Shown here one piece after another: positions 40,891 to 52,012 of a DNA stretch of 64,000 bases (position 1 is the first letter of the stretch; each line of letters begins with the position of its first letter). The stretch covers positions 62,001 through 126,000 of the forward strand of contig NZ_JTKH01000006.1 of the NCBI RefSeq assembly GCF_000827885.1, written 5' to 3'. The DNA comes from Vibrio renipiscarius (GTDB lineage: Bacteria > Pseudomonadota > Gammaproteobacteria > Enterobacterales > Vibrionaceae). The position numbers were made by a program, and so were the translations under genes. The notes beneath the pieces were generated by a model, which was not told the DNA's origin, made no database searches, and saw nothing but the letters and a program-made list of their open reading frames with translations.

Positions 40891-40918
40891 CAAAAATATT
40901 TTATTATTTAAAATAAAA

Positions 40919-41197
40919 TTATAGAACCATGCGAACGATATCGATATCACCAAGTTCTTTATAGAGCGCTTCTACTTGTTCAATAGAAGTGGCTTTGATA
41001 GTAACTGACACAGCGTGGTAGCTACCTTTTGAACTTGGTTTCACAGTTGGACTGTAGTCACCCGGAGCATGGCGTTGAATCACCTCTAACACTTTCTCTG
41101 GCAATTCAGGCTTGGCGTAGCCCATTACCTTATAAGTAAATGAACAAGGAAACTCAAGCAGGTCTTTCAGTTTTGCATCTGAGTTAATAGTCAGCAT
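40919..41197 (-). CDS. ybeD: UPF0250/DUF493 family protein YbeD
   Basis: This is a small cytosolic protein (92 residues; E. coli 87) with an ACT-like ferredoxin fold, of unknown function. It is commonly encoded between dacA and lipB, as here. Features are [36 protein letters not shown] and [18 protein letters not shown]. The start MLTINSD has GGAG upstream; the frame opens 24 codons earlier without support. Terminators flank it on both sides, so it may be its own transcript. Confidence 0.9.
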   Translation of the reverse strand: MLTINSDAKLKDLLEFPCSFTYKVMGYAKPELPEKVLEVIQRHAPGDYSPTVKPSSKGSYHAVSVTIKATSIEQVEALYKELGDIDIVRMVL

Positions 41198-41290
41198 TTT
41201 TGGAAACTCCAAGTTGAAATGTCGATCTGAGCAGCGCGGAATGTTACTGCCAAACGAGTTGAATCTCAAGGTTGCCGATCATGCGGCAAT

Positions 41291-41317
41291 AAAACAAAAG
41301 CCGCCCAAAGGCGGCTT
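41291..41317 (-). terminator. Terminator after dacA
   Basis: AAGCCGCC pairs perfectly with GGCGGCTT around CAAA. On the minus strand it is followed by TTGTTTTA. Confidence 0.8.
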
Positions 41318-41342
41318 AGTATCGATTATTCAGAGGCCGAGA

Positions 41343-42521
41343 TTAGAATAAGCTTTTAACCAGCATTACGATGTAATCCCAAAGGCGACTAAATAAGCTA
41401 CCCTCTTGCACATCTTCAAGTGCAAGTAATGGGTATTGTGCAATATCTTCACCGTCTAGTTGGTAGTATAGCGTACCAACAACGTCGCCTTTACTAATTG
41501 GGGCTTCAAGTTCTTTTTCAAGTACAAAGCTCGCTTTTAGATTTTTAGCTTGGCCACGAGGCAAAGTGACATAAGTGTCTTGGTCAAGACCAAGCGCTAC
41601 CATCTCTTTGTCACCCATCCAAATTTTTTCTTCAACAAACGTTTCACCGGCTTTATGTGGTGCAACAGTTTCGAAGAAACGGAAGCCATAACTCAGTAGC
41701 TTTTTGCTTTCAGATTTACGCGCATTGGCATTTTTGGTGCCCATCACGACAGCAACAAGGCGCATTTTGCCTTCAGTCGCTGAGCTTACTAAGCTATAAC
41801 CTGCATTGTTGGTGTGGCCGGTTTTAATGCCGTCCACATTCATGCTTTTATCCCAAAGTAGACCATTGCGGTTGTATTGAGTGATGCCGTTATAGGTAAA
41901 CTTTTTGTCTGAGTAGATTCGGTACTCTTCTGGAACATCACGGATCAGTGCTGAGCCTAATAGCGCCATATCGTAAGGCGTTGAGTAAAGCTCATCGTTG
42001 TCTAGACCATGAACGTTACCGAAGTGGGTGTTGGTCATATTCAGCGTGCTTGCCCAAGCATTCATAAGATCAACAAAGGCATCTTCTGAACCTGCAATGT
42101 GTTCTGCCATCGCGACACAGGCATCATTGCCTGATTGGATGATGATGCCGCGGTTAAGATCGCCAACCTTAACGGTGGTGCCGACTTCGATAAACATCTT
42201 AGAAGAATCTGGGAAGTTTTTCGCCCATGCATTTTTACTGATGGTGACATCGTCATTTTCAGAAATATTGCCACGCGCCAGTTCTTGACCGATAACGTAG
42301 CTGGTCATCATCTTGGTTAAGCTAGCCGGTGACAACTGGGTGTTCATTTCTTTTTGCGCCAGTACTTTGCCTGAATGGTAATCCATCAGAACGTAGCCTT
42401 TTGCTGCAATTTGTGGTGCATCAGGAACGACAATTGGAGATGCCATTACAGAAGAGGCGAAGCTTGCCGTAAGCGCAATAGAAGACGCAAAAACGGTTTT
42501 AATTAACGTTGTTTTTTTCAT
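41343..42521 (-). CDS. dacA: D-alanyl-D-alanine carboxypeptidase (PBP5 type)
   Basis: This low-molecular-mass penicillin-binding protein trims the terminal D-Ala of peptidoglycan pentapeptides. The 392-residue precursor has a signal peptide ending VMA, the active-site SLTK at residues 67-70, SGN, and KTG in GIKTGHTN. A C-terminal beta domain and an amphipathic anchor helix (LWDYIVMLVKSLF) hold it on the inner membrane. It is in the mrdA-rodA-rlpA-dacA elongation cluster, as in E. coli. Confidence 0.96.
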   Translation of the reverse strand: MKKTTLIKTVFASSIALTASFASSVMASPIVVPDAPQIAAKGYVLMDYHSGKVLAQKEMNTQLSPASLTKMMTSYVIGQELARGNISENDDVTISKNAWAKNFPDSSKMFIEVGTTVKVGDLNRGIIIQSGNDACVAMAEHIAGSEDAFVDLMNAWASTLNMTNTHFGNVHGLDNDELYSTPYDMALLGSALIRDVPEEYRIYSDKKFTYNGITQYNRNGLLWDKSMNVDGIKTGHTNNAGYSLVSSATEGKMRLVAVVMGTKNANARKSESKKLLSYGFRFFETVAPHKAGETFVEEKIWMGDKEMVALGLDQDTYVTLPRGQAKNLKASFVLEKELEAPISKGDVVGTLYYQLDGEDIAQYPLLALEDVQEGSLFSRLWDYIVMLVKSLF

Positions 42522-42610
42522 ATTGACTACAGATTTATCTTGAACTGTCCATATATTAACAGAAACCAGCGTTCAGACCAGACAAGGGAATGCTCTGAAC
42601 GAGAAGGAAA

Positions 42611-43465
42611 CTAGTTTTTTCTAATGAAGGCACTGGAATAACCCAGGAGTTTAACTTGTTCTAATGCGTTTTGCGTCAGATTATAGTCATCAAATGGGCC
42701 CAACAGCACGCGATGTATTTCTTGGTCTGAGCCAACAAAGCTCGGCACCGACAGCTTTTGACTCAGATCTTGCGCTAAAGTTTCAACGCGATCTTTGTGT
42801 GGCGAAGAGGCGACCTGAATTTGGTATTTCGGCAGCGTTTTTTGCTGATGTTCAGATTGTGGTTTTTCTGGCGTAATGACCTCAATTTCAACATTAGCAG
42901 TACCGGTGTGGATAACATCCAATTTGGTCGCCGCTGCATAGCTTAAATCGATGATGCGCCCCGGATGAAAGGGACCTCGGTCATTCACTCGTACAATTGT
43001 GCTTTTACCATTATCAGTATTGGTGACTTTTACATAGCTAGGGAGCGGTAATTCCTTGTGCGCAGCACTCATTGAGTACATGTCGTAAACTTCGCCAATC
43101 GATGTCAAATGGCCGTGGAACTTTTTGCCATACCAAGAAGCCTGACCTTTTTCTTTAAAGCCTTTGGGATCTTTAATGATTTGGTAGCGCTGCCCACGGA
43201 CGGTGTAATTCTTGGTGCCGCCTAAACTGTAAGGTTCATACTGGGGAACGATCTCATCAATGTGTTCGACCGACATCGGTTCTTTCGGCGCTAAGTCCTC
43301 TTTGATGTCGTAACGCTCAGCTTGATAGCGATCAGATTCTGAGATCGGAGGCGTTGTTGGTTCTGTTGGCGTCGGCGTTTTCTCTGGCTCAGAAGGTGAA
43401 GATGAACAACCAACGATTACAGTGCTAATTAATGCCAGTGAGGCGAGTTTGTGTAATTTATTCAT
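42611..43465 (-). CDS. rlpA: Septal ring lytic transglycosylase RlpA
   Basis: RlpA is an outer-membrane lipoprotein acting on denuded peptidoglycan, often at the septum. The 284-residue product has lipobox VGCSS and a Pro/Thr/Glu-rich linker. A double-psi beta-barrel domain (GQASWYGKKFHG, TNTDNGKSTIVRVNDRGPF, IDLSYAAATKLD) leads to a C-terminal SPOR domain (YQIQVASSPHKDRVETLA to the end) that binds naked glycan. Its start overlaps the rodA stop by one base. Confidence 0.94.
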   Translation of the reverse strand: MNKLHKLASLALISTVIVGCSSSPSEPEKTPTPTEPTTPPISESDRYQAERYDIKEDLAPKEPMSVEHIDEIVPQYEPYSLGGTKNYTVRGQRYQIIKDPKGFKEKGQASWYGKKFHGHLTSIGEVYDMYSMSAAHKELPLPSYVKVTNTDNGKSTIVRVNDRGPFHPGRIIDLSYAAATKLDVIHTGTANVEIEVITPEKPQSEHQQKTLPKYQIQVASSPHKDRVETLAQDLSQKLSVPSFVGSDQEIHRVLLGPFDDYNLTQNALEQVKLLGYSSAFIRKN

Positions 43466-44586
43466 TAGGTTGCCTTTGAAAACGCTTTTCTATGTGTGTG
43501 GATAGACATCAAAATACCAAAACCGGCCATTAAGGTTACCATTGAGGTACCGCCGTAACTAATTAAAGGCAGTGGCACACCAACGACGGGTAAAATGCCA
43601 CTTACCATACCAATGTTTACAAACACGTAAACAAAAAAACTTAACACAATACTGCCCGCAATCATTCGGCCAAAGGCCGTTTGCGCTTGGCTTGCCAGGT
43701 ATAACCCTCGGCCAATAATAAAGAGGTATATCACCAAGAGTGAGAGAATGCCGACTAAGCCCCATTCTTCAGCAATCACGGCAAAGATAAAGTCGGTATG
43801 ACGCTCAGGTAAAAACTCCAATTGTGATTGGGTACCTTGCAGCCAACCTTTACCCATAATGCCGCCAGAGCCGATCGCAATTTTACTTTGGATGATGTGG
43901 TAGCCAGCCCCTAAAGGATCGGACTCAGGATCAAACAAGGTTCTTACTCGTACCTTTTGATACTCGCGCATCAAGAAAAACCACAGGATAGGCAAAAAAG
44001 CACTGACCGTGCAGACCGCACTAAAGATGATTTTCCAGCTGATACCGGCGAGGAAAATAACAAAAACACCCGAAGCGGCAATCAGGATTGACGTACCGAG
44101 ATCCGGTTGCTTCGCGATGAGTATCGTGGGGACGCATACCATGACCAACGACATCATCAGTGTTTGAAAGGTCGGAGGCAGGGAGCGTCGGCCAATGTAA
44201 CGAGCCACCATGAGTGGTACGGCGAGTTTGAGCAGTTCAGAGGGCTGAAAGCGGACAAACCCTAAATTGAGCCAGCGTTGTGCCCCTTTTGACGATTCAC
44301 CAAAAAACAGCACGCCGATCAATAACGCTACCCCCAAGAAAAAGAGTAAGGGGGCAAGCGTTTCATAAGTGCGAGGCGGTAACTGAGCAAGAAAGAGCAT
44401 CACCCCTAATGCGAGTATCATTCGCATTGCTTGGCGATCCATCATCGCAAAACTTTGTCCACTGGCGCTGAACATGACCACTAGGCTAAAAGCCATCAGC
44501 AGTAAAATGCCCAATAACAGGGGTAAATCGATATGGAAACGCTCAAACAGCGACCGGTTTTGGCCGGTCGCGGGGTCAAAACTCAT
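43465..44586 (-). CDS. rodA: Rod shape-determining protein RodA (SEDS glycosyltransferase)
   Basis: RodA polymerises glycan strands from lipid II together with PBP2 in the elongasome. The 373-residue protein has about ten membrane helices and SEDS motifs: [63 protein letters not shown] and [14 protein letters not shown]. It shares one base with each neighbour, mrdA upstream and rlpA downstream, so translation is probably coupled. Confidence 0.96.
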   Translation of the reverse strand: MSFDPATGQNRSLFERFHIDLPLLLGILLLMAFSLVVMFSASGQSFAMMDRQAMRMILALGVMLFLAQLPPRTYETLAPLLFFLGVALLIGVLFFGESSKGAQRWLNLGFVRFQPSELLKLAVPLMVARYIGRRSLPPTFQTLMMSLVMVCVPTILIAKQPDLGTSILIAASGVFVIFLAGISWKIIFSAVCTVSAFLPILWFFLMREYQKVRVRTLFDPESDPLGAGYHIIQSKIAIGSGGIMGKGWLQGTQSQLEFLPERHTDFIFAVIAEEWGLVGILSLLVIYLFIIGRGLYLASQAQTAFGRMIAGSIVLSFFVYVFVNIGMVSGILPVVGVPLPLISYGGTSMVTLMAGFGILMSIHTHRKAFSKAT

Positions 44587-46481
44587 TACTTTTTCACCTC
44601 ACTATATTGTTCTTTGTTATCAACTAATATTCGGTCAAACACTTTTCTCACCACTGGAGCTCCATTGGTTGAACCACCGCCCGCATTTTCTAATACGATG
44701 GTGACAACGACCTGAGGATCCTCGATAGGAGCAAAGCCAGTGAAGAGGGCGTGGTCGCGCAAATGCTCCGCAAGTTCATCTGCGTTGTATTCCTCATCTT
44801 CCCCTAAGCCAAAGACTTGAGCGGTGCCCGATTTACCTGCACTGACGTATGGCGTATCGACAAATGCACGGCGAGCAGTCCCTTTTCTACCATGGTTTAC
44901 GCGGCGCATACCTTCAATCGCAATATCCCAATAGCTGCTTTTGACGCCAGAGATAGGCGGGTAAGTGAGCGCTTCGACCATAGAACCTTGGCTAAAAGGT
45001 TGTCCATTTTCAATGGTTGCTCGCAACAAGTGAGGAGCAAAGACTTCGCCACGGTTAACCAGTACGGAGGTGGCCTTCGCCAACTGCATTGGGGTGGTTG
45101 TCCAATAGCCTTGCCCAATACCAACGGGAATCGTATCGCCTTGATACCAAGGGGTGCGGTGACGCGCCTGTTTCCACTCTCGTGTTGGCATATTCGCTTT
45201 GCTTTCTTCGTGGATATCGATGCCGGTGTAATCGCCAAAGCCAAACATCATCATCCATTGTGAGATGCGGTCTATGCCCATGTCATAAGCGACTTGGTAA
45301 TAGAAGGTGTCGACTGATTCTTCAATCGATTTCACCACATCAACCCTGCCATGTCCCCAGCGTAACCAATCGCGGAAGGGCTTGGTTTTTGAATTCGGAA
45401 TCTTCCAATATCCAGGGTCATTACGCACGGTGTTAGGCGTGATAACTCCTTCTTGTAAGGCCGAAACCGCCATCATGGGTTTGATGGTTGACGCGGGTGG
45501 GTAGATACCCAGTGTCGCTCGGTTGACTAACGGACGATCTTTGTTGCTCAGCAGCGCTTGGTAATCTTTACCTGAAATGCCATGTACGAAAGAGTTCGGA
45601 TCGTAGCTTGGGCTTGAAACCATGGCTAAAACGCCGTTGTCATGCGGATCAAGTACCACCGCGCTTCCGCGTCGATTGGCAAGTAAGTCATGAATATATT
45701 GTTGTAAATCGATATCAAGGTTTAAAACAATGTCGTTCCCTGGAATCGGTGGGACGTATTTTAACACGCGAATGATACGGCCTCGGCTGTTGACCTCGAC
45801 TTCCTGATAGCCCGCGGTTCCATGAAGTGTGTCTTCATAGTAGCGTTCAATACCGAGTTTGCCGATGTCGCGCGTGGCTTTATAATTTGCTTCTTTTTCT
45901 TCACGGACCAAACGTTGTATATCGCGATCATTAATGCGGGATACGTAGCCGATAACGTGCGTTAGGACTTCCCCATAAGGGTAATAACGTTTGAGGTTTG
46001 CGTTAACCGTGACGCCAGGAAACTTATGCTGATTGACTGAAAACTTCGCGACTTGCTCTTCACTCAGTTGGTTAAGAATCGGCACGGAATTAAAGCGGCG
46101 AGTCTGACGTCGTTCTTTTTCAAAGCGAGCGACTTGCTCAGGCGTAATGTTTAAAATTTGCTGGAGACGCGCAACCGTATCATCCATGTCTTTGATTTTT
46201 TCTGGTGTAATTTCCAGACTAAAGACAGGACGGTTTTCGGCTAATAAGATGCCATTGCGATCATAAATAAGCCCGCGATTAGGCGCGATAGGCACGACTT
46301 TAATGCGGTTGTCGTTTGAGCGGGTTTTGTAGTCTTGATATTGGTTCACCTGGATATTGTACAGGTTGACGATCAAGATCCCCATCATGACAAAAATACC
46401 AATGAAGGCGACAATGGCTCTGCTGCCAAACAATCGCGATTCCTCTTGGTAATCGCGAATACGGGTACGCTTCCTCAACAT
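44586..46481 (-). CDS. mrdA: Penicillin-binding protein 2 (elongation transpeptidase)
   Basis: PBP2 crosslinks peptidoglycan during cell elongation with RodA. The 631-residue protein (E. coli 633) has one N-terminal membrane helix ([19 protein letters not shown]), a dimerisation or pedestal region, and the transpeptidase domain with SxxK in [11 protein letters not shown], the SVDTFYYQ segment and KSGTAQ. It follows rlmH by six bases and overlaps rodA. Confidence 0.96.
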   Translation of the reverse strand: MLRKRTRIRDYQEESRLFGSRAIVAFIGIFVMMGILIVNLYNIQVNQYQDYKTRSNDNRIKVVPIAPNRGLIYDRNGILLAENRPVFSLEITPEKIKDMDDTVARLQQILNITPEQVARFEKERRQTRRFNSVPILNQLSEEQVAKFSVNQHKFPGVTVNANLKRYYPYGEVLTHVIGYVSRINDRDIQRLVREEKEANYKATRDIGKLGIERYYEDTLHGTAGYQEVEVNSRGRIIRVLKYVPPIPGNDIVLNLDIDLQQYIHDLLANRRGSAVVLDPHDNGVLAMVSSPSYDPNSFVHGISGKDYQALLSNKDRPLVNRATLGIYPPASTIKPMMAVSALQEGVITPNTVRNDPGYWKIPNSKTKPFRDWLRWGHGRVDVVKSIEESVDTFYYQVAYDMGIDRISQWMMMFGFGDYTGIDIHEESKANMPTREWKQARHRTPWYQGDTIPVGIGQGYWTTTPMQLAKATSVLVNRGEVFAPHLLRATIENGQPFSQGSMVEALTYPPISGVKSSYWDIAIEGMRRVNHGRKGTARRAFVDTPYVSAGKSGTAQVFGLGEDEEYNADELAEHLRDHALFTGFAPIEDPQVVVTIVLENAGGGSTNGAPVVRKVFDRILVDNKEQYSEVKK

Positions 46482-46487
46482 CGATGG

Positions 46488-46958
46488 CTATTCTCGGTGA
46501 TAGGGATGGTTAGTCGTGATGCTCCACGCTCGGTATAGACTTTCTGCCATCACAATACGAACCAGCGGGTGTGGTAAAGTAAGAGCAGAGAGTGACCAGC
46601 TTTGTTCCGCCGCGGCTTTACAAGCCGGCGCGAGACCTTCTGGGCCGCCAATCAAAATTGAGACATCTCGGGCATCGAGTTTCCATGCTTCAAGCTGTTC
46701 GGCAAGTTGAGGGGTATCCCATTTCTTACCTGGAATATCGAGCGTAACAATGCGGTTGCCCTTTGGTACCGCAGCCAACATCGCTTCGCCTTCTTTCTGC
46801 AAGATTCTGGCGATATCTGCATTCTTACCGCGCTTACCGGCGGTAATTTCAATTAACTCTAGTGGCATATCGTGAGGGAAACGACGACGGTATTCTTGAA
46901 AACCTTCTTCTACCCACTTTGGCATTTTAGTGCCGACGGCAACTAATTGAATTTTCAT
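46488..46958 (-). CDS. rlmH: 23S rRNA (pseudouridine(1915)-N3)-methyltransferase
   Basis: RlmH methylates pseudouridine 1915 in helix 69 of 23S rRNA on assembled 70S ribosomes. The 156-residue SPOUT-family protein has [32 protein letters not shown], the SAM-binding knot [14 protein letters not shown] and the C-terminal [18 protein letters not shown]. It is placed between rsfS and mrdA with short gaps, as in E. coli. Confidence 0.96.
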   Translation of the reverse strand: MKIQLVAVGTKMPKWVEEGFQEYRRRFPHDMPLELIEITAGKRGKNADIARILQKEGEAMLAAVPKGNRIVTLDIPGKKWDTPQLAEQLEAWKLDARDVSILIGGPEGLAPACKAAAEQSWSLSALTLPHPLVRIVMAESLYRAWSITTNHPYHRE

Positions 46959-46961
46959 CCG

Positions 46962-47279
46962 TTAGCCCCAAAGTTTTTCAAGTTGGTATAGCTCGCGTTG
47001 TTCTTGTTGCATGACGTGTAAAATCGAGTCACCCATATCCACAATTACCCATTCACCTTCTTCGGTGCCATCGATAGCAAAAGGTTCTTTACCAACGAGC
47101 TTCGCTTCGCGAGCGACATGTTCTGCAATTGAAGTAACGTGACGCTTAGAGGTTCCAGTACAAATGATCATAAAGTCAGTAATACTTGATTTGCCCTGCA
47201 CATCAATAGTTAAAATGCCTTCGGCTTTCATGTCGTCTGCTTTGTCTACTAGGAATGCGTTAAGTTGTTCGTTTTGCAA
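46962..47279 (-). CDS. rsfS: Ribosomal silencing factor
   Basis: RsfS binds ribosomal protein uL14 and blocks subunit joining in starvation. A TTG start with GAGGAAA about seven bases upstream gives 105 residues (LQNEQLNAFLVDKADDMK, with the first residue read as Met), the E. coli length. The frame stays open 45 codons further but without family support. Family motifs are DVQGKSSITDFMIICTGTS, EGEWVIVDMGDSILHVM and YQLEKLWG. It lies between holA and rlmH. Confidence 0.93.
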   Translation of the reverse strand: MQNEQLNAFLVDKADDMKAEGILTIDVQGKSSITDFMIICTGTSKRHVTSIAEHVAREAKLVGKEPFAIDGTEEGEWVIVDMGDSILHVMQQEQRELYQLEKLWG

Positions 47280-47343
47280 ATTGATTTCCTCAATGAAGCG
47301 GGGTGTTCGGGTCAAAAATAGGCGGCGGATTATAGCACGCTTT

Positions 47344-48357
47344 TTATAGCTGCACTTGTGGCAAGCAAATCTCGGTACTGAGTTGGTGTAATGTTGGCCA
47401 ACTTGAGATGTCATATTGAGTTTTACTTTGTACTTCGATACGCGCTAACAGTTGCAACAATTGCAGCAGTTTGGTTGTATTGAGGCGTTGCAATGCTGCG
47501 CTATACAATGGTCGTTTGGTTTGCCAAATTCTATAGCTATCAAAAACTTGATTGATGCTGCTCGTCTGGGCTTGTTGCTGCATTTGCAGTAATTGTGTCA
47601 GTTCACGTTGAATGGTGCGAACGAGAATCACGACTTCTGTCCCTTCCGCCTCTAATTGGCGCAAAATACGTTGGGCGCGATTGCCTTTACCGGCAAGTAG
47701 AGCATCGGTCCAATGAAAAGCCGTAAAATGGTTATGACGGCTGAGAGACTCCTCCACTCGCACCATGGTCAATTGACCATCGGGGTAGAGCAGAACCAAT
47801 TTCTCTAAGCTTTGGCTTAACGCAAATAAATTGCCTTCGTGCCATTGTGCCAGCATCTGAACCGCTTCTGCATCCGGTTGTAACCCCAGAGCACGGCAAC
47901 GAGTTTGGACAAACTGAGGTAAGCGCTGTAAATCAGGGCTAAGGCAGTTTACCCAGCAAGCTTGCGCGCTTAAGGTTTTAAACCATTTCGCACTTTCTTG
48001 CGCTTTCGTTAGTTTTGACCCTACGATAACCAAGATGACATCAGGATGAAGCATGTCTGCCACGATAAGCAGTTCTTTTGCTATCGCGACATTAACGCCA
48101 GATTCAGGCAGTTCTAACTCAATCAATTGACGAGCTGAAAATAGGCTCATCGCTTGGCAGCAATCATACACCTGATACCAGTCAAAGCTGGCATCGATGG
48201 TAAATCGATGCCGTTCTTCAAACCCTTGTTGGACCGCCGCTTTTTGAATCGCTTGTCGAGACTCTTGCAGTAAGAGCGGCTCATTACCAAACAAAAGGTA
48301 GATTGGGTGAAGCTGTTTACTCAGTTGATCCGTTAAACGGTCAGCAAAAATACGCAT
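47344..48357 (-). CDS. holA: DNA polymerase III delta subunit
   Basis: The delta subunit opens the sliding clamp in the clamp loader. The 337-residue protein (E. coli 343) shows IYLLFGNEPLLLQESRQAI at the N-terminus, the clamp-contacting segment AMSLFSARQLIELELP, and an AAA+-like body without a working Walker motif, followed by the collar domain. It follows lptE by eight bases, the usual lptE-holA pair. Confidence 0.95.
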   Translation of the reverse strand: MRIFADRLTDQLSKQLHPIYLLFGNEPLLLQESRQAIQKAAVQQGFEERHRFTIDASFDWYQVYDCCQAMSLFSARQLIELELPESGVNVAIAKELLIVADMLHPDVILVIVGSKLTKAQESAKWFKTLSAQACWVNCLSPDLQRLPQFVQTRCRALGLQPDAEAVQMLAQWHEGNLFALSQSLEKLVLLYPDGQLTMVRVEESLSRHNHFTAFHWTDALLAGKGNRAQRILRQLEAEGTEVVILVRTIQRELTQLLQMQQQAQTSSINQVFDSYRIWQTKRPLYSAALQRLNTTKLLQLLQLLARIEVQSKTQYDISSWPTLHQLSTEICLPQVQL

Positions 48358-48365
48358 TTAGATCT

Positions 48366-49028
48366 CTATTGCTCAAGTTCAGTTTGCTGAAGATCCGGCT
48401 CCTGAAGATCGATTGAGTTGGTTTCATCTTCAATCGTATCAATGCGGTATTGTTCTTCTTCCTCTGCGCGTTCCTGTGCTTTTTGTTCATCCACTTCTTG
48501 ACCAGTCAGCATGGTGCCAGCTTCGATATCTGCTTTTAGGCGAGCCATTTGACGAATGATTTGGCTTGCGGCTAGTTTGCGCATTTCATCTTCAATCATG
48601 TCGCGCTCAACCGATTTTGCAAGAGCGGTGAGTGGGTTATCAAGATAGCTGCGCGTCACGCTAGTGGAGAGTTGGCGTGAACCAATTTCAGGAATCGTCA
48701 CGCGGTATGAAGTATTAAATGTAAGTTCTTTTTCGGCTGCGCGCGTATTTTGGTAGAGCGACAATGTACGTTCGCCGACGCTTTCACCGAGCAAGTGAAG
48801 ATTTGGGACATTTTCAGCTGGTGGCACAAGGGTGACTTCACTCATGCGCAGTTGAGCGCGCATCATACGGGTAAAGGTGCTGTATTGGTCGTAACTGGTG
48901 AGCGACATAGTGTCGAGTTCTTCGGGAATCGAATAATCGCCTCGTAGGTGGAAACCACAAGCAGTCAAAAGGCTCGCTGCTAGTACAACACTAGTTAGCT
49001 TAATCGAAGATAGGGAAAATAGACGCAT
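48366..49028 (-). CDS. lptE: LPS-assembly lipoprotein LptE
   Basis: LptE plugs the LptD barrel and helps place LPS in the outer leaflet. The 220-residue lipoprotein has lipobox LLTACGFHLRGDY. Other features are MMRAQLRMSEVTLVPP, LSLYQNTRAAEKELTFNTSY and a helix with LAASQIIRQMARLKADIEAG. The last 40 or so residues are very acidic and Gln-rich and look disordered; E. coli LptE (about 193) lacks this tail. The gene is between leuS and holA, as in E. coli. Confidence 0.94.
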   Translation of the reverse strand: MRLFSLSSIKLTSVVLAASLLTACGFHLRGDYSIPEELDTMSLTSYDQYSTFTRMMRAQLRMSEVTLVPPAENVPNLHLLGESVGERTLSLYQNTRAAEKELTFNTSYRVTIPEIGSRQLSTSVTRSYLDNPLTALAKSVERDMIEDEMRKLAASQIIRQMARLKADIEAGTMLTGQEVDEQKAQERAEEEEQYRIDTIEDETNSIDLQEPDLQQTELEQ

Positions 49029-49110
49029 TGAGGTACGGCTCTCTGTTATGGGTTATTTATCTAAAATCACTGACGATTGAGTGGCAAGTCGCGAGTGACT
49101 TTAGATAAAT

Positions 49111-49137
49111 AAACAGGGTGGGGAAACCACCCTGTTT
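49111..49137 (-). terminator. Stem-loop after leuS, possible terminator
   Basis: AAACAGGGTGG pairs perfectly with CCACCCTGTTT (11 bp) around GGAAA. On the minus strand it is followed by ATTTATC, a weak T-tract, so read-through into lptE is likely. Confidence 0.55.
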
Positions 49138-49191
49138 ATAGGCAGGAGCACCGCGATTGAGTCGCCATGTTCCTGCGCTGAGTGACGAGAA

Positions 49192-51768
49192 TTAGTTTGC
49201 TACGATGTTCAACAGTTTACCTGGTACGTAAATCACTTTACGAATGGTTAAACCATCAAGGAACTTCGTTGCGTTTTCATCATTTAGACCAAGTTCACGA
49301 ACTTGTTCTTCTGTTGCGTCAGCGGCAACGGTGAGTTTTGCACGCAGCTTACCGTTGATCATCACAACAACCGTGATTTCGTCTTCAACCAGTGCGTTCT
49401 CATCGAATGTTGGCCATGTTGCTGAGTCAACATCTGATTCACCTAGTGCAATCCACATTTCGTAGCTGATGTGTGGTGTCATAGGGTAAAGCATACGTAC
49501 AACCGCTTTTAGTGCTTCATCTAGAATCGCGCGATCTTGCACGGACTCTTGAGGCGCTTTCGCCAGTTTGTTCATCAGTTCCATGATCGCGGCGATCGCA
49601 GTGTTGAACGTTTGACGACGGCCGATATCGTCCGTTACTTTCGCGATCGTTTTGTGTACATCGCGACGTAGGGCTTTTTGGTCACCAGACAGTGCTGCAA
49701 CGTCAACCGCTTCAGCTGCGCCTTTCGCTGTGTGGCTTGCCACAAGCTTCCAAACACGTTTTAGGAAGCGGTTAGCCCCTTCAACGCCTGACTCTTGCCA
49801 TTCCAGCGTCATGTCCGCTGGTGATGCAAACATCATGAATAGACGAACGGTATCTGCACCGTATTTGTCGACCATCTCTTGTGGGTCAATACCGTTATTT
49901 TTTGACTTAGACATTTTGATCATGCCTGAGTGTTCAACGTTACGACCTTGGTTATCAACCGCTTTCTCGATACGACCTTTACCATCACGCTCAATGGTGA
50001 CGTCAGTCGGTGCGATCCACTCTTTACCGCCTTTTTCAGTGGTGTAGTAGAACGCATCCGCAAGAACCATGCCTTGGCATAGTAGCTGCTTGAATGGTTC
50101 GTCAGAGGTAACGTAACCTGCATCACGTAGCAATTTGTGGAAGAAGCGCGAGTACAATAGGTGCATACAAGCGTGCTCGATACCACCGATGTACTGGTCT
50201 ACTGGCAGCCAGTAGTTTGCTTTTTCTGGGTCTAGAATGTCGTCTGCTTGTGGAGAACAGTAACGTGCGTAGTACCAAGATGATTCCATAAAGGTATCGA
50301 AGGTATCGGTTTCACGCAGTGCTGGCTCGCCATTAAATGTGGTCTTCGCCCACTCTTTGTCTGCTTTGATTGGGCTTGTTACGCCATCCATCACAACATC
50401 TTCAGGTAGGATCACTGGCAGTTGGTCTGCAGGAACTGGGTGAACTTCACCGTCTTCAGTGGTTACCATTGGGATTGGTGCACCCCAGTAACGTTGACGA
50501 GATACGCCCCAGTCACGTAGACGGAAGTTAACCGTTTTAGTGCCTTTGCCTTCTGCTTCTAGTTTCGCTGCGATAGCATCAAATGCCGCTTGGAATTCTA
50601 GGCCGTCGAATTCGCCTGAATCAAACAGAACACCTTTTTCAGTGTAAGCCGCTTCAGAAACGTCAACGTCAGAGCCATCAACCGGCTTGATAACTGGAAT
50701 GATGTCTAGGCCGTACTTGGTCGCAAACTCAAAGTCACGTTGATCGTGAGCAGGAACCGCCATTACCGCGCCTGTGCCGTAATCCATCAGTACGAAGTTA
50801 GCAACAAAGATAGGCACTTCACGACCGTTCAATGGGTGAATAGCAGTAAGGCCAGTCGCCATACCTTTCTTCTCCATTGTCGCCAGTTCCGCTTCGGCTA
50901 CTTTGGTGTTCTTACATTCTTCAACGAATGCTGCAAGCTCAGCGTTGTTCTCAGCCGCTTTTTCAGCCAGAGGGTGACCAGCAGCAATACCGACGTAAGT
51001 CACGCCCATAAGCGTGTCAGGACGTGTGGTGTACACTTCTAGTGGTGATGCTTCGCCTTGCACTTCAAATGAAAGCTCGACGCCTTCTGAGCGGCCAATC
51101 CAGTTACGCTGCATGGTTTTCACCATATCAGGCCAACCATCTAGGTTGTCTAGATCGTCAAGTAGCTCTTGAGCGTATTCAGTGATTTTAATGAACCACT
51201 GTGGAATTTTCTTTTGCTCAACCGGCGTGTCACAACGCCAGCAGCAGCCGTCTTCAACCTGTTCGTTCGCAAGAACGGTTTGGTCGTTAGGACACCAGTT
51301 TACAGAAGACGTCTTTTTGTACACTAAGCCTTTTTCGTACAGCTTAGTGAAGAATTCTTGTTCCCAACGGTAGTACTCAGGCGTACAAGTTGCGAATTCA
51401 CGATTCCAATCGTAACCAAAACCAAGCAACTTAAGCTGGTTTTTCATGTATTCGATGTTTTCGTAAGTCCAAGGCGCAGGTGCAGTGTTATTTTTTACTG
51501 CTGCGTTTTCTGCTGGTAGGCCGAATGCGTCCCAACCGATAGGTTGCATTACGTTTTTACCTTGCAGTCGTTGGAAACGAGAGACAACATCACCGATAGT
51601 GTAGTTACGCACGTGACCCATGTGCAGTCGACCACTTGGGTACGGGAACATAGACAAACAGTAGAATTTTTCTTTGTTTGGGTCTTCACTTACAACAAAG
51701 GTCTTGTTGTTATCCCAGTGCTGTTGAACTTTTTGTTCAATATCTTGCGGGTTATATTGCTCTTGCAT
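49192..51768 (-). CDS. leuS: Leucyl-tRNA synthetase
   Basis: LeuS charges tRNA-Leu. The 858-residue class I enzyme (E. coli 860) has the HIGH-type motif in [15 protein letters not shown], zinc-domain cysteines ([15 protein letters not shown]), a CP1 editing domain with the threonine-rich [10 protein letters not shown] segment and [15 protein letters not shown], and KMSKSKNNG before the anticodon domain. It is the first gene of the leuS-lptE-holA run. A hairpin (51865-51893) lies in its upstream region. Confidence 0.97.
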   Translation of the reverse strand: MQEQYNPQDIEQKVQQHWDNNKTFVVSEDPNKEKFYCLSMFPYPSGRLHMGHVRNYTIGDVVSRFQRLQGKNVMQPIGWDAFGLPAENAAVKNNTAPAPWTYENIEYMKNQLKLLGFGYDWNREFATCTPEYYRWEQEFFTKLYEKGLVYKKTSSVNWCPNDQTVLANEQVEDGCCWRCDTPVEQKKIPQWFIKITEYAQELLDDLDNLDGWPDMVKTMQRNWIGRSEGVELSFEVQGEASPLEVYTTRPDTLMGVTYVGIAAGHPLAEKAAENNAELAAFVEECKNTKVAEAELATMEKKGMATGLTAIHPLNGREVPIFVANFVLMDYGTGAVMAVPAHDQRDFEFATKYGLDIIPVIKPVDGSDVDVSEAAYTEKGVLFDSGEFDGLEFQAAFDAIAAKLEAEGKGTKTVNFRLRDWGVSRQRYWGAPIPMVTTEDGEVHPVPADQLPVILPEDVVMDGVTSPIKADKEWAKTTFNGEPALRETDTFDTFMESSWYYARYCSPQADDILDPEKANYWLPVDQYIGGIEHACMHLLYSRFFHKLLRDAGYVTSDEPFKQLLCQGMVLADAFYYTTEKGGKEWIAPTDVTIERDGKGRIEKAVDNQGRNVEHSGMIKMSKSKNNGIDPQEMVDKYGADTVRLFMMFASPADMTLEWQESGVEGANRFLKRVWKLVASHTAKGAAEAVDVAALSGDQKALRRDVHKTIAKVTDDIGRRQTFNTAIAAIMELMNKLAKAPQESVQDRAILDEALKAVVRMLYPMTPHISYEMWIALGESDVDSATWPTFDENALVEDEITVVVMINGKLRAKLTVAADATEEQVRELGLNDENATKFLDGLTIRKVIYVPGKLLNIVAN

Positions 51769-52012
51769 CGATGATATCCGGTTATCTTGGAAAGTGTGAG
51801 TTCAGTTAGAACAGACAATAATAGATCGTCATAGAATACATAAAGGAGCAGTGTTCAACAATAGCCAGCATGCTTCATCCATAAACTTGCTGGTTTGTTG
51901 ATTGATTTCATCTTCTGAATCGCACTCGGTGGCGTTCAGAAGTTCACTCATTTACCGTGCAAACTGAGTAAACCACCGGTTTTAGCGGGATGACATGATA
52001 GTGGGAGTGACT
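51769..52012. other. Divergent intergenic region between leuS and ybeL
   Basis: The gap holds a stem-loop (CCAGCA at 51865-51870 with TGCTGG at 51888-51893) that would be in a long leuS leader. I see no leader peptide with leucine codons and no clear consensus promoter. Confidence 0.4.

Noticed and set aside
42570-42601. Inverted repeat CGTTCAGA / TCTGAACG between dacA and rlpA as a terminator
   Set aside because: It has a 16-base loop and no T-tract on the minus strand; probably weak or incidental.
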